A stretch of DNA of 64,000 nucleotides. Origin: Sophora flavescens (lineage: Eukaryota; Streptophyta; Magnoliopsida; Fabales; Fabaceae). The notes beneath the pieces are model-generated. The model worked only from the letters and a program-made list of their open reading frames with translations. It searched no databases and had not been told where the DNA came from. This document shows positions 8,785 through 22,145 of this stretch, one piece after another. The translations under genes and the position numbers were made by a program. Numbering within the stretch: position 1 is the first letter of the stretch; every line of letters begins with the position of its first letter. The stretch covers positions 74,115,228 through 74,179,227 of the forward strand of contig CM061068.1 in the NCBI GenBank assembly GCA_030762895.1. The letters are read 5' to 3'.

Positions 8785-11700
8785 TGTAACACCCTAGTTT
8801 TTACACCTATGATTAATTATTTTATTTGGATGTTTAAATTTATTATTTTATGTGGTTTAGTTTGAGTAATTAAATTACTCTCTTCAAATTATTCTAGTGG
8901 GTGCGTTAGCACTGACTCAATTCAGTGGATGCACGCTTATTAGACAATAATTACGTTATTGTCACTAATATACCAGTACAGAAAAATATTTTTCATAATA
9001 TGATTAATAGAAAAGCATTTTCATATTCTCATCCTATTTAATTTTAGAGTTAAAAATATTTTCGTTTGACCTTAATCGGAGATTAAATTTTGGACAGAGT
9101 ATTTTCTTAGTTGATCGGTTCAACTATTAATCTTTACTCTAATTTGAATTTTGAAATCATATCCTTATCAATCTTTATTTTTAGATTCTACAAAGTAAAA
9201 ACATGTTTATTTTAGGTCTAATACTTATCACTCATTTTGTACCTATCACTAAGTAATTTGTTTAAAAACCCATTCTCTCTCTTTTCTCTCTCTTTTTCTC
9301 GACGTTATCTCTCTCTTTCTCCCTTTTCTTCTCTGCTTCTTCTCTTTCTTTCTTTCTTTCTTCTTTCTCTTTTCTTCTTCTTCCTTCCACCTTAACTTCT
9401 TCTTCCTCCTTCCTCTCACCATAGCAGCGCCGCTTGGGGAGCTAGCCGGAACCGCGACCCCCACCTCAGCACAGCCGCGACTGCCACGACCACGCTGCGT
9501 GACCCATGCGACCGGTCCGCCGTCGCGCGATCGTCTCTCCGCCGTGGTAAGTCCGATCAGCCGCCTTCCATGGTGGTTCCGAACCCAACCCGTTGGTTAA
9601 GCTTCTCTCTTTTCTTTTATGCTCTCTTTCAACTCTGTTGCTCGTGTTCACTGTAGAACCGCCACTGCCACCTCGCCGGAATCGCGTCCGCCGCCGCGAG
9701 GAGCACCACAGCACCACCTTCAAGTTGTCTTCAAGCTTGGGTGAGTCAAAACCCTCTCTCATCTCTTCTAGATTCAAAACCCCCTAATGGATTTTTCAAA
9801 CCCTAACCCTAACCCTTTGATTTCAGATTTTAATCTTGAAATTTAAGGTTGTTTTATGAAACTGGGACTGTGAATTTGTGTTTCCCTAAACTAATTTTAT
9901 TATTCTTTAGTTAAAATGAGTTTTCCCCAAATTGTATTTAGGAGCCCTAAAACCCCAATTTGATTTGATTTAAATTTGGGTATGTTTTTGTGAAATTAAT
10001 GATGATTTAGTGCAATTAGGACACTTAATGGATGATTTCCAAAGTTCTTTTCATGATCTTTTAATCAAAACAAAGTTTCCTCAAAGGGTATTGTGAAGCG
10101 TAAGCTCCAAACATGATTTTCTTTAAAAATAACCTTGTTTGGTAATTAGATTAAGTGTTTAGATAAAGTTAGAATGTGTGTTTGATCAAGTATAATTGAT
10201 TTCTTGATTTCTGGTTGTTGCGCGTTGTTGGATTTACTCTCTGAGACGTTTGGACACGGCTATGCTTGCTTGATGGAGTAGATATGAGTTAACGTGGGCA
10301 TTAGGACGAGGATCCTTGTCTTCAAAGGTAAGGGGAGACTGCCTGAGGGATTTTCGGTAACTGCATGCTAATTGTATGTCGTATTTGAGTTTATCTGTTG
10401 TGATGTGTGGTGTCAAATTAAATTGTTATATGACTGTTATGTGGTTTTTAATGTTTTATGTGAAAGCATGATTATACTGTGATGTATGGATTATTTGTTG
10501 GTTGGTTGATTGACTGAGAAGCCTGACATTGGTCAGAGCTCAATTAAATTAAAGATAAAAGCATTGAAAAAGCTTGATGAGAAATTCAAAGGACTTGATT
10601 TATGGAAGAAACACATTGAAAGTATTTATATTTGATGATGTTTTGGAGAAAAGAGTGATTTATAAGTAAATAGTGAGGACGACATTTTGAAAATATTTCA
10701 GTTACGTTGTCTTTTCCAAACAAATTCAAAAATAAGATGAAAAGTTATTTTAAGAAATGTAAGTGTCAAGGATATTTTAACAATGATTATGAAGAACTTT
10801 TGTAAAAGAGAAAATCATGTGATTTACAAATGACTTTATTTCCAATGAAAAATACTTTAGAAAAGTATTTGACAACGAAAACTATGAGGGACAATTTTAT
10901 TATTTCAAATAGAAATGAGTTGGAAATGATTTTACGAGGATTTGGAGTTGTTAAGGAAAAATGAGTTTTCAAAAGAAAAAGGATTTGAGAAAAATGAATT
11001 TCTCTATGATTTGATGGTTTTATAAATGAATTTCAAACGAAAAGGATTTCTGTAAATGATTTTTACACAATGGTATTATTTCCGTCAACTTGGATAAGTT
11101 GAGGAAACTTTGGTTTTGTTTTGTGTTTCACAGAACGAAAATGGTTTAAACGAACCTAGCAACCAAGACGTCGGATCTAGTGTTCTATGATATGGGCCAG
11201 GGGTCCGAATGATATGGACCTGGGGTCCGAAAGGTGAAGTTATGGACTAGATGTCCTATAAGTGGTTTATTTGTTTTGTGCATTAAAATCTACGTATCTA
11301 AGACTGGTGCATCGGTCCAGATTTCGTGAGTTGCACACTTTTGACTTGAAGTCAAATTGTTTTGAAAGAGGTATTAAACTTGAAAGTTTAAAATGATGAT
11401 TTGGTCGTGCTGCTTTTTAGCTCCGACATATAAAGATTGATCACAAAGAAAACAACGAGAACAAAACGTTTTACATGCATTACAGGGCAGACGTGCCTTT
11501 GCATAGGACTTGAATGCTTGATGGCAAGTATTCATGCAGTTTGCGTCACTGTGCCTTGATGGATATACGACCACGTAGACCATGTGCTATATGTAGTCAC
11601 CACTTTGCCTTAAGTTGGACTGTGGAATGGTCAATAGAACTTTGCCATATCGGGCATTGATTCTGCCTTAATTGGCAACTAGAGCCTGATCAGCTCATTT

Positions 11701-12602
11701 ATTGGTTGGTTGGAGCTCCGGAGATTAGGTCTCAAAGTTAGTTGTGGAATATTGAAGTGTCATGGTTTTTAAAACGGGTACGACTGTCGGGTATGAAACC
11801 CATTGATAAATATATTGTTTATCTTTGAATATTCATGTTAAATGGTAATTGAGAGTCGTGCATGTGGTTATCGTATTTAAATCCATATATTGGGATCTCA
11901 CCCTTACAGATATATCAGGTTTCTTCTGGTTCGCTATCGTACCCTGGGTGCTTTAGTACAGATGGTGCAGAGGAGTCTCCCTAAGTCATTCAGAGGCTTA
12001 GATCTGGTTATTTGATGAAGTACTTGATTGTGGAAGGATCACGTGAGTTTTCTCAGAAATAACTTTTAGAATGACCAGCTTAGGGTTTGAAACTTAGATT
12101 ATTTTTGATAGTATGTATGAGTATGGCTCTGAGAGCCTTTATTTTAAAATGGAATGTTTATGGCTCGGAGAGCATATCTTTTGAATGAAAATCTAAGCTG
12201 TTCCTTTTGGTCTTGTACAGCTTATTGATATAACTATTTTCTTAGCATATCACTGTCTGGTTGTATTTGGTGTAACTGGAATTCTGGAATGAAAATGTAA
12301 TTATTTTAGCAGGTGTTTATTTTACCTGGGATGTCCGAATTACAGAGGAGACTCTGTCAAATTTTTCGTAAAAATATTAGCTTTTATTCAAGTATATTCT
12401 TTAAATTAAATAGGCTTGCCAGACTATGATAGTAAGTCTGTGTGCCGATCAAGGCTTAGGTGTGGAGTCGTGACAAAATTTTTATACCCAATTTCAGACA
12501 CTTATGTACTTATATAAATTATTTTCCGAAAGCACCAGCAAATTTTTTTTTAATTTTATTTTCGCACGTGTTTAGAAAGTAATACCCAAGGGGGGTGTTA
12601 CA
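8785..12602 (+). repeat. 5' LTR of T1 (3818 bp)
   Basis: AT-rich U3, then a TATA-like TTTAAAAACCC near 9258 and a pyrimidine-rich stretch (9275-9420) that begins a long leader containing a GC-rich patch (9420-9720). Interspersed are CCCTAA repeats near 9791-9812 and an array of GGAC-N5-GTCC type 13-mers at 11194-11256. The short ORFs in this LTR show no family signature and none is called as a gene. Confidence 0.92.
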
Positions 12603-15129
12603 AGGTGGTATCAGAGCTGGTCGAGTCTTTCGGGATCTTTGGGGAATAGGTCCGTTAGGTTTTTGTTGTGTGATCTCTGGTTGGACCTTACTTAAATTGT
12701 TTCTTTGTCGAAACAATGTGTGTTGACATACAAATATGTATGTTTTGGTGAGTTCTAATTGGGTGGAGACCTGGTGAGAACTCATGCTTAGTGAATGGTA
12801 CTTGCATTCATGTTGACACATTCGTTCGTCCCTTTGGGATTGTGTCAGACATTTGACTGAGGTACCTGTCGTGGAAGATTTTCTGGGAGTATTCCCTGAG
12901 AATGTTCCAGGTTTGTCCTTGTGAAGGATATTGAGTTTTGGATTGATCTAGTTCCTAGATTAAGTCGAATCTTCAACACTTTAGATCGAATATCGCCTAC
13001 AAAGTTAGTCAAGTTAGATGACTTGTCTTAACGGGAGGATTTGTTGTCAACATAATTTTGGGACTAAGTGTGCCTTGAGAGGAGCATCGATGTTGTTCAT
13101 CAGAATGAAGCACATTATTTTGTGGATGTGATCGCAAACGGTGATTGAAATCCATAGATGGTTAGGATAACCAATTCTTATCAAAGGTTCATCGAGGAAC
13201 TATCAAAGACCTTGGAGCCATTGACTTGCTTTACGAGGAAAGACCAATTCTTTCCATGACTGAGACTGACTAAGTTGTCGGTCATTGTATGCAGTTCAGA
13301 GACGAATACGGAAGACAGCAACAAATCGGATTAAGTGTGTTTAGAAAGACCTCCGTGCTTGCTCGAAGTCGAGATAAGCCAATCCTAATCTTCACTCTTA
13401 GAACGAATGTCTTATGTTTAAGAAAACCTCTTTACTATACTAATTGATTCTTTATGAACTTGTTAGTTGACAATTGTTCCTCAAATCTCTATGGTTGTAT
13501 TAGACAATCACAGTGGTATGTTTTGTACATGCCAAACTCATTTTGCTGACCTTGATTTAAAGTCGATGATGAATTATCAATTGGTTTTGGTAGCCAGAAT
13601 TTTTGTCGGACTACTATTCTTTTAAAATCATTATGTAGTAAAGTTCTTGTGAAAGAAGGAACTTTATTAGATTCATGTTTGTAAACGTGTACCGATCATG
13701 CATTTTTACAACCACGAACCTACTAAAGAATCTTATTACATAAGGATTATTCCTGTATCTTTCTGATACTCGTCATATTCTTCAAGATCGTGTCTTATAG
13801 TAGTTCAAAAGGACTTGCAACCTTTGATCAACTTTAACCTATATATTTTTCAAAACGTCATTGACGTGTAAACTATCTCATAAGTTATGAGAATGGTTAT
13901 TTGATTCATATTCTAATATCAGAGTTAGTCGGGAAATAATTTGGCGTATAAGACCTCATTGGTCAAGACGATAGCATCGTAATGAATTTTTTTTTAGATT
14001 TACCGATGATCTTTAAGAGTTTTCATTCGTTTTGGACAATCGATTGTCAGGTTAACGAGGAAGGCACCTTTCTTATCTGTTTAGATCCACTATACAGTGG
14101 ATAAGCTAATCAAAATAGGTATTAGATGACTGATTAGATTCCATGGATTATCTTTAGACATCATTTCAGATGAAGACCCGAAGTTTACTAACGATTTAGT
14201 AAAATCCACTCCAAGTGTGAGAACCAAGTTGAGATTGAGTCTAATGGATCACCCTAAGTTAGAGTAGGCGAAATGAGAAAAACGATTTGATCTTTAGAAG
14301 ATTAGTTGTTATTAAGTGTATTATTTAACTACGATCATCCCTTTAGCAGGATTGACAATAAGTGATAAGAGTTGTGTGGTGGTATAGTTGTGACTGGTAA
14401 GATGTGAACCTTTAAGATCAATATCCATAAGTGAGACAAATATTACAAAACAAATGTTGATCGAGGCATAGTATCGCCAAGGGAATCTAGAGTAACTATC
14501 AAATGCTTGTAGTTAAGATTGAATGTATAAAGTTTGGAAGATTAATTGGAAGAGTGCCTATAGTAATTTCACTTAAGAGGATTCAAGCGAAATAGATAAG
14601 CGCTTGTGAAAATTCAGTTTCTGAAGAAGTTCAAAGTTGATGAGTTAGATAATCTTAGCAGTTTACCTTCAGGAATGTTATGACGTTTTAATTGGAGACT
14701 TGAAAAGTGTGAATTTAATATGACTAGAAGAGTAGACTAAGCCCAAATGGACTAAGACTATGATTGCATTTCTTGAGTAGAAGGTTAATTGATGTTTTGA
14801 CAAAGTTAGCGTTGACTTTGGTATTAGCTGTGGAAGATAGATGTTGGAGAAAGTTTTCTAATGGATCTATATTGAGAAGTGATTAAGCGTTGATTTTGTT
14901 CTTTAAAGTGCGATGGACTAAGGTGAAAAGTCGAAGGTAGTGGGGATAATGTGGTGTTGAAAAGTCTCGAGGATAAATAGAATGATATAGAGATGGATTA
15001 TGTTGTGGAGTTAGGAATAAAAGAAATGAAGCTACGAAAAATACAATGTAGGACATAGGGATTAAGAAATCCTGTCTAGTTTTGAGTCACGAAATTTCGA
15101 GGACGAAATTTTTTTAAGAGGGGTAGTAA
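12603..15129 (+). pseudogene. Interior of T1 with relics of chromoviral pol
   Basis: There is no usable frame, but two short stretches still read as Tekay-type Pol. One, near 12858-12915, reads EVPVVEDFLGVFPENVPGL (the linker between protease and RT). The other, near 13171-13257, reads RFIEELSKTLEPLTCFTRKDQ (the RT to RNase H connection). Their order is right but they are only about 300 bp apart instead of about 1 kb, so most of the RT is deleted. The rest of the interior is AT-rich and unrecognised. It ends with TCGAGGACGAAATTT and AAGAGGGGTAGTAA, the expected polypurine tract. Confidence 0.75.
12606..12617 (+). other. Primer binding site of T1 (initiator tRNA-Met type)
   Basis: TGGTATCAGAGC lies three bases after the LTR end. 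It is the standard plant LTR-retrotransposon sequence complementary to the 3' end of initiator tRNA-Met. Confidence 0.92.
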
Positions 15130-18100
15130 TGTAACACCCTAGTTTTTACACCTATGATTAATTATTTTATTTGGATGTTTAAATTTATTATTTTATGTGG
15201 TTTAGTTTGAGTAATTAAATTACTCTCTTCAAATTATTTTATTGGGTGCGTTAGCAATGACTCAATTCAGTGGATGCACGCTTATTAGACAATAATTACG
15301 TTATTGTCACTAATATACCAGTACAGAAAAATATTTTTCATAATATGATTAATAGAAAATCATTTTCATATTCTCATCCTATTTAATTTTAGAGTTAAAA
15401 ATATTTTCGTTTGACCTTAATCGGAGATTAAATTTTGGACAGAGTATTTTCTTAGTTGATCGGTTCAACTATTAATCTTTACTCTAATTTGAATTTCGAA
15501 ATCATATCCTTATCAATCTTTATTTTTAGATTCTACAAAGTAAAAACATGTTTATTTTAGGCCTAATATTTATCACTCATTTTGTACCTATCACTAAGTA
15601 ATTTGTTTAAAAACCCATTTTCTCTCTTTTCTCTCTCTTTTTCTCGACGTTATCTCTCTCTTTCTCCCTTTTCTTCTCTGCTTCTTCTCTTTCTTTCTTT
15701 CTTTCTTCTTTCTCTTTTCTTCTTCTTCCTTCCACCTTAACTTCTTCTTCCTCCTTCCTCTCACCATAGCAGCGCCGCTTGGGGAGCTTGCAGGAACCGC
15801 GACCACCACCTCAGCACAGCCGCGACTGCCACGACCACGCCGCGCGACCCATGCGACCGGTCCGCTGTCACGCGATCGTCTCTCCGTCGTGGTAAGTCCG
15901 ATCAGCCTCCTTCCATGGTGGTTCCGAACCCAACTCGTTGGTTAAGCTTCTCTCTTTTCTTTTATGCTCTCTTTCAACTCTGTTGCTCTTGTTCACTGTA
16001 GAACCACCACTGCCACCTCGCCGGAATCGCGTCCGCCGCCGCGAGGAGCACCACAGCACCACCTTCAAGTTGTCTTCAAGCTTGGGTGAGTCAAAACCAT
16101 CTCTCATCTCTTCTAGATTCAAAACCCCCTAATGGATTTTTCAAACCCTAACCCTAACCCTTTGATTTCAGATTTCAATCTTGAAATTTAAGGTTGTTTT
16201 ATGAAACTGGGACTGTGAATTTGTGTTTCCCTAAACTAATTTTATTATTCTTTAGTTAAAATGAGTTTTCCCCAAATCGTATTTAGGAGCCCTAAAACCC
16301 CAATTTGATTTGATTTAAATTTGGGTATGTTTTTGTGAAATTAATTATGATTTAGTGCAATTAGGACACTTAATGGATGATTTCCAAAGTTCTTTTCATG
16401 ATCTTTTAATCAAAACAAAGTTTCCTCAAAGGTTATTGTGAAGCGTAAGCTCCAAACATGATTTTCTTTAAAAATAACCTTGTTTGGTAATTAGATTAAG
16501 TGTTTAGATAAAGTTAGAATGTGTGTTTGATCATGTATAATTGATTTCTTGATTTCTGGTTGTTGCGCGTTGTTGGATTTACTCTCTGAGACGTTTGGAC
16601 ACGGCTATGCTTGCTTGATGGAGTAGATATGAGCTAACGTGGGCATTAGGAAGAGGATCCTTTTCTACAAAGGTAAGGGGATACTGCCTGAGGGATTTTC
16701 GGTAACTGCATGCTAATTGTGTGTCGTATTTGAGTTTATCTGTTGTGATGTGTGGTGTCAAATTAAATTGTGATATGACTGATATGTGGTTTTTAATGTT
16801 TTATGTGAAAGCATGATTATACTGTGATGTATGGATTATTTGTTGGATGGTTGATTGACTGAGAAGCCTGACATTGGTCAGTGCTCAATTAAATTAAAGA
16901 TAAAAGCGTTGAAAAAGCTTGATGAGAAATTCAAAGGACTTGATTTATGGAAGAAACATATTGAAAGTATTTATATTTGATGATGTTTTGGAGAAAAGAG
17001 TGATTTATAAGTAAATAGTGAGGACGACATTTTGAAAATATTTCAGTTACGTTGTCTTTTCCAAACAAATTCAAAAATAAGATGAAAAGTTATTTTAAGA
17101 AATGTAAGTGTCAAGGATATTTTAACAATGATTATGAAGAACTTTTGTAAAAGAGAAAATCATGTGATTTACAAATGACTTTATTTCCAACGAAAAATAC
17201 TTTAGAAAAGTATTTGACAACGAAAACTATGAGGGACAATTTTATTATTTCAAATAGAAATGAGTTGGAAATGATTTTACGAGGATTTGGAGTTGTTACG
17301 GAAAAATGAGTTTTCAAAAGAAAAAGGATTTCAGAAAAATGAATTTCTCTATGATTTGATGGTTTTATAAATGAATTTCAAACGAAAAGGATTTCTGTAA
17401 ATGAGTTTTACACAATGGTATTATTTCCGTCAACTTGGATAAGTTGAGGAAACTTTGGTTTTGTTTTGTGTTTCACAGAACGAAAATGGTTTAAACGAAC
17501 CTAGCAACCAAGACGTCGGATCTAGTGTTCTATGATATGGGCCAGGGGTCCGAATGATATGGGCCTGGGGTCCGAAAGGTGAAGTTATGGACTAGATGTC
17601 CTATAAGTGGTTTATTTGTTTTGTGCACTAAAATCTACGTATCTAAGACTGGTGCATCGGTCCAGATTTCGTGATTTGCACACTTTTGACTTGAAGTCAA
17701 ATTGTTTTGAAAGAGGTATTAAACTTGAAAGTTTAAAATGATGATTTGGTCGTGCTGCTTTTTAGCTCCGACATATAAAGATTGATCACAAAGAAAACAA
17801 CGAGAACAAAACGTTTTACATGCATTACAGGGCAGATGTGCCTTTGCATAGGACTTGAATGCTTGATGGCAAGTATTCATGCAGTTTGCATCACTGTGCC
17901 TTGATGGATATACGACCACGTAGACCATGTGCTATATGTAGTCACCACTTTGCCTTGAGTTGGACTGTGGAATGGTCAATAGAACTTTGCCATATCGGGC
18001 ATTGATTCTGCCTTAATTGGCAACTAGAGCCTGATCAGCTCATTTATTGGTTGGTTGGAGCTCCGGAGATTAGGTCTCAAAGTTAGTTGTGGAATATTGA

Positions 18101-18948
18101 AGTGTCATGGTTTTTAAAATGGGTACGACTGTCGGGTATGAAACCCATTGATAAATATATTGTTTATCTTTGAATATTCATGTTAAATGGTAATTGAGAG
18201 TCGTGCATGTGGTTATCGTATTTAAATCCATATATTGGGATCTCACCCTTACAGATATATCAGGTTTCTTTTGGTTCGCTATCGTACCCTGGGTGCTTTA
18301 GTACAGATGGTGCAGAGGAGTCTCCCTAAGTCATTCAGAGGCTTAGATCTGGTTATTTGATGAAGTACTTGATTGTGGAAGGATCACATGAGTTTTCTCA
18401 GAAATAACTTTTAGAATGACCAGCTTAGGGTTTGAAACTTAGATTATTTTTTATAGTATGTATGAGTATGGCTCTGAGAGCCTTTATTTTAAAATGGAAT
18501 GTTTATGGCTCGGAGAGCATATCTTTTGAATGAAAATCTAAGCTGTTCCTTTTGGTCTTGTACAGCTTATTGATATAACTATTTTCTTAGCATATCACTG
18601 TCTGGTTGTATTTGGTGTAACTCGAATTCTGGAATGAAAATGTAATTATTTTAGCAGGTGTTTATTTTACCTGGGATGTCCGAATTACAGAGGAGACTCT
18701 GTCAAATTTTTCGTAAAAATATTAGCTTTTATTCAAGTATATTCTTTAAATTAAATAGGCTTGCCAGACTATGATAGTAAGTCTGTGTGCTGATCAAGGC
18801 TTAGGTATGGAGTCGTGACAAAAATTTTATACCCAATTTCAGACACTTATGTACTTATATAAATTATTTTCCGAAAGCACCAGCAAAATTTTTTTTTAAT
18901 TTTATTTTCGCACGTGTTTAGAAAGTAATACCCAAGGGGGGTGTTACA
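15130..18948 (+). repeat. 3' LTR of T1 (3819 bp)
   Basis: A copy of 8785-12602 with the same borders. Only scattered substitutions are seen by eye, for example in the GC-rich patch near 15790-15850 and around 16650, and there is no large rearrangement. Confidence 0.92.
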
Positions 18949-19029
18949 ATTGGATGCCGAGATATTAGCAATATTAATAGAGGATTGGGCCTGATCTTAA
19001 AGGTTGACAGTAACCATTTTAATCATTGA
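18949..19029 (-). pseudogene. Remnant of the LINE upstream of T1
   Basis: Starts with the second copy of the T1 target duplication (ATTGG). On the minus strand it joins the ORF1-like frame found at 8767 across the T1 insertion site, but reaches a stop within about 30 codons. It ends where the hAT terminus begins. Confidence 0.5.
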
Positions 19030-19250
19030 CAGGGTTTCAAAATGCGGTCCGCAACCGCTAATGCAGCCGAAATATTGCGGTTGTGGGACTCACCGCAACG
19101 ACATCGGGCTGCAATTGCGGTGTGATTCAAAATCACCCGTTACGGCCGCAACGTAACAGCGTAACGGCAGTAACGTAACACCGTAACGGCCGCAACGGCC
19201 ATATCAACCACAACGGAGTTTCAAACACCCAAAACAGTTCCGTTCAACTC
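19030..19250. repeat. Subterminal repeat region of the hAT element
   Basis: At least seven copies of CCGCAAC or its complement GTTGCGG, and four copies of GTAACGGC-like motifs, lie in 220 bp, starting at the CAGGG terminus. Such repeats are known transposase-binding regions in hAT elements. The function here is inferred. Confidence 0.65.
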
Positions 19251-20413
19251 AATCATAGGTGTAAAAAAACAAATTCTCATATCAGACAAACAAATTTCCA
19301 AATGTATCAGAAAAAGAGATTCTCCTAACCTGCTTTTCAGATCAAATTTTGCTTTTATCTTTATATCTTTTCTGCTTTATGCTTCAGTGCTTCACTCAAT
19401 GTCTCATTCTCATATAACCTCATTCCTCAGTCTCACTTATTTTCTCTGGATCAGTGGATTTGCTCAAGCGGTCAAGCCTCACTGTGCTTCGAATCCCAAA
19501 TCATCTGATCTACTTGCTTCACCCCAAGGTAAGATCTTCCTTTCCTCCCTTGCTCTGGTGCTTTGTTCTGCTCTTCTCACTGCTGTGCCGCCGTCCTCCG
19601 GGTGTGGGGTTGAGTCCCCATGGGTGAGGGCTTGAGGCCGTGACTGAGGAGGGCCGTGAGGTGGAGGCCGTGGGTTGTGAGGCGGAGGGTCGGAGGCCAT
19701 GGGTCGTGACTCACTGACTCGTGAGGCGTTGAAGAGAAGAGAGGCTGAGCCTGAGAGAGAGGGGAGGGGGCCGCGATCTGGGTTTTGGGGCGAAGTGGCG
19801 AACCGTGAGCCCATGGGTCGTCTGGTGGGTGGTCGCCGTGCCGGACGAGTGACGGAGGAGGAGGGTTACCGGTTAAGACTTGAGTGAGTGTGGATGTGGA
19901 GAAAAATGAAGAAAAAAAAGAAACAGAGGAGGGGAAGAAGAAGCTTGTAGAAACAGAGGAGAGGAGGGAGGTGAGGGACGAGAGAGGGATGGGTATCAGG
20001 AAAAAACAAAAGTGTGAGTGAGTGTGTGCCGTGTGTGTGTGGAGGGGGGGATTTTTTAGGGGGGATTTTTTTTTTAATAAAAAATTTTAGGTGGGAAATT
20101 AATTGAGATTTGGGAATAATACAGGGAAAATTTGAGAGGGAAATAAAATATATCTTGATATATTAATCTAATTACTAGTTTAGTATATGTTTAGCTAGTA
20201 TTTATTGTTCAAATTATATGTTAATAATTGATTTGTTGTATTAAATAATTTACTGTAATTATTAATTAGATTATCTGTGTTTTGCTAATTACTAGTTTAT
20301 ATTAAAGTTTTTTTTTTTTTTGAAGACTAGTTTAGATTAGAGTTGTAAGTTTGGTTGAATTATTGATTGATGTTTATTTATAAATATTGAACAGGTTGTA
20401 TAAAATATACACA

Positions 20414-22067
20414 ATGCCTCCAAGAGAAGAATTTCCTACACAAAGATTAGATGGTGCTCTAAGTGATGATATTGGATGGCATTTTGGAAACCCAGTAGCC
20501 GGAAGTCGTAACAATATCGAATACAAACGTTGTCACAAGATAATAAAAGGTGGCAGTACAAGAGTGAAGCAACATATAGCACATATGAAAGGACAAGTGT
20601 CTGGTTGTGCTAGAGTGAGCAAATTGGCTAGAGAATGTATGATGAAGCTTCTTCTTGAAGGAACAGCAAAGAAAAATGACTCCAAAAAAAGAAAATAAGA
20701 ATTTGAAACACGCCTGAGAGGAGAAGATGAAGATGAAGATGCGGATCACCTTATTGATGAACGAATGAGGTTTGCTACACAGGAAAGCCTTAGATCACAT
20801 CGCGAATGGGAAGACAGGCAACAATTTAGACAACAAACAGGAGGGCGTGGAAATATATGTGAACAAGGTGGGAGCTCTCATGCAAGTGTTGGTGGGTGGT
20901 GAAAGGCTTGAAGATGTTACTCTGGAGTTGAGATCTACAAATATCGATCTTATGAGGAGCAAAACCATGAAGCAACCGAAAATCAGTAAGGGTATCATGA
21001 AGACATTGAGGAGGAAGCTAGGAGAGGCAGTAAGCAAGTTTTTTATTTATGATCTCTTACCTATGAATTTAGCTAACTCTCCTTGGTTGCATAATTTGAT
21101 TGTTACAGCTGCCGAGGTAGGTGAAGGGGTTAAATGTCCGACCCCTTATGAAATCTCAGATGTATATTTAGAGAATGAATAAAGGGAAATGAAGAAGTGG
21201 TTGAACGTATTGAGAGGTACATGGAAAGAAAAAGGGGTGACAATAATGTGTGATGGTTGGACGGACGGTATCAACCATACTCATATTATGAATTTTTTGG
21301 TGCATAGTAGTAAGGGGACAATTTTCTTGAAATATATTGATGCTTCTGATGTTGTTAGTAGAAACACAGATTACTACTTTCAATTATTAGATAAAGTTGT
21401 TGAAGAAGTGGGAGAAGAGTTTGTTGTTCAAGTGGTTACATATAATGAAGCAGCACTGAAAGCAGCTGGTCAGAAACTGATGGAGAAGCAGCCTCATTTG
21501 TATTGGTCTGCTTGTGTTTGTTTAGATCTTTTCTTGGAGGATATAGGAAAAAAGAAAAATGTACAGAAGTTATTAAATGATGCAAAGACTTTGACAAATT
21601 TTCTCTATAACCATATATGGACTATCGACCTCATGAAAAAATATACTGGAGGTAGAGAAATTGTCCGTCCTGGTGTTACCCGATTTGCAACATGGTTCCT
21701 ACAACTTCAAGGAATTGTACATCAAAAGCAAGGTCTGAGAAACATGTTCAATTCCGAAGAGTTTAAACGATCTAAATTTGGTAAAGCAAAAAATGGACCG
21801 TCATATGAAGCAAGAACAATTGTTAATGACAGTGAATTCTGGAGTAAGTCCCAAGACATATTGAAGGTGTTTGAGCCTTTAGTAAAAGTTTTGAGACTTG
21901 TTGATGGTGACGAGAAACCAACCATGGGTTTCATATATGAAGCCATTGATAGAGCTAAACAAGCAATTAGACAAAATTCTCGTTATCATTCCATATATAA
22001 TGATTTAATAGACAAGCGATGGAGATACATGCATTCCGATTTTCATTCTGCCGGTATGTTGATATAA
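20414..22067 (+). pseudogene. hAT transposase with degenerate BED finger (DUF659 type), inactive
   Basis: Exon 1 (20414-20698) starts MPPREEFPTQRL and resembles a BED zinc finger. The first cysteine of the CxxC pair is replaced (IEYKRC) while KGGSTRVKQHIAHMKG is kept. A stop at 20696-20698 and later frame changes follow: a Glu/Asp-rich segment continues in another frame (20702 onwards), then 20772-21182 carries the KLGEAVSKFFIYD region and ends with TAA. 21189-22067 has CDGWTDGINHT, NFLVHSSKGTIFLKYIDASD and the VRPGVTRFATWFLQL region of the RNase H-like fold. The CxxH-type motif usually found in plant hAT proteins (before the conserved DLxLEDIGK) is missing here (SACVCLDLFLEDIGK). The gene would have catalysed hAT transposition but is clearly dead. 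Confidence 0.8.
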
Positions 22068-22145
22068 TTTATAAATTTATTTTTATCATGTAATTTTATA
22101 TTTATACTTTCAATGGTGTTTTTTGTATCAGCTTATTGGTGTGGG

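Larger units (their letters stand above)
8785..18948 (+). mobile_element. T1: large LTR retrotransposon derivative (Tekay/Del-like), no intact genes
   Basis: 10,164 bp flanked by ATTGG (8780-8784 and 18949-18953). Both LTRs are about 3.82 kb, starting TGTAACACCC and ending GGGGGGTGTTACA. The primer site TGGTATCAGAGC (initiator tRNA-Met type) follows the 5' LTR, and a GAAATTTCGAGGACGAAATTT phrase plus a purine tract precede the 3' LTR; this combination is typical of Tekay/Del chromoviruses. The 2.5-kb interior has no long ORF and only decayed pol relics. The structure fits the class called large retrotransposon derivatives (LARDs). The LTRs are very similar, differing by scattered substitutions. 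Confidence 0.92.
19030..22145 (+). mobile_element. Degenerate hAT transposon, 5' part
   Basis: Begins CAGGGTTTCAAAATGCGG, a hAT-like terminus. It is followed within 220 bp by many direct and inverted copies of short CCGCAAC/GTTGCGG and CGTAACGG motifs, the usual subterminal binding-site pattern. A GC-rich leader follows (about 19560-19870), then transposase sequence at 20414-22067. The C-terminal dimerisation region and the right terminus are not seen. The frame runs into a GT donor near 22055 and an acceptor near 22134, after which only a few hAT-like codons remain. No 8-bp target duplication can be confirmed because the right end is missing. Confidence 0.75.

Noticed and set aside
9249..9464. 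Basic ORF on the minus strand in the T1 LTR (and copy at 15594-15809)
   Set aside because: It is the complement of a CT-rich leader (TTTCTTTC runs), giving Lys/Arg/Glu by composition alone.
9791..9812. CCCTAA repeats resembling plant telomere sequence (also in the other T1 LTR near 16145)
   Set aside because: Only about three units, lacking the extra A of the plant CCCTAAA repeat, and present in both LTRs, so it is part of the element leader and not an interstitial telomere.
10560..10600. CTTGATGAGAAA in T1 resembling a hammerhead ribozyme core
   Set aside because: The invariant CTGATGA core is not present and no matching stems were found around it.
19387..19887. ORFs in the GC-rich leader of the hAT element
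   Set aside because: GC-rich low-complexity sequence gives long frames on both strands. No family signature.
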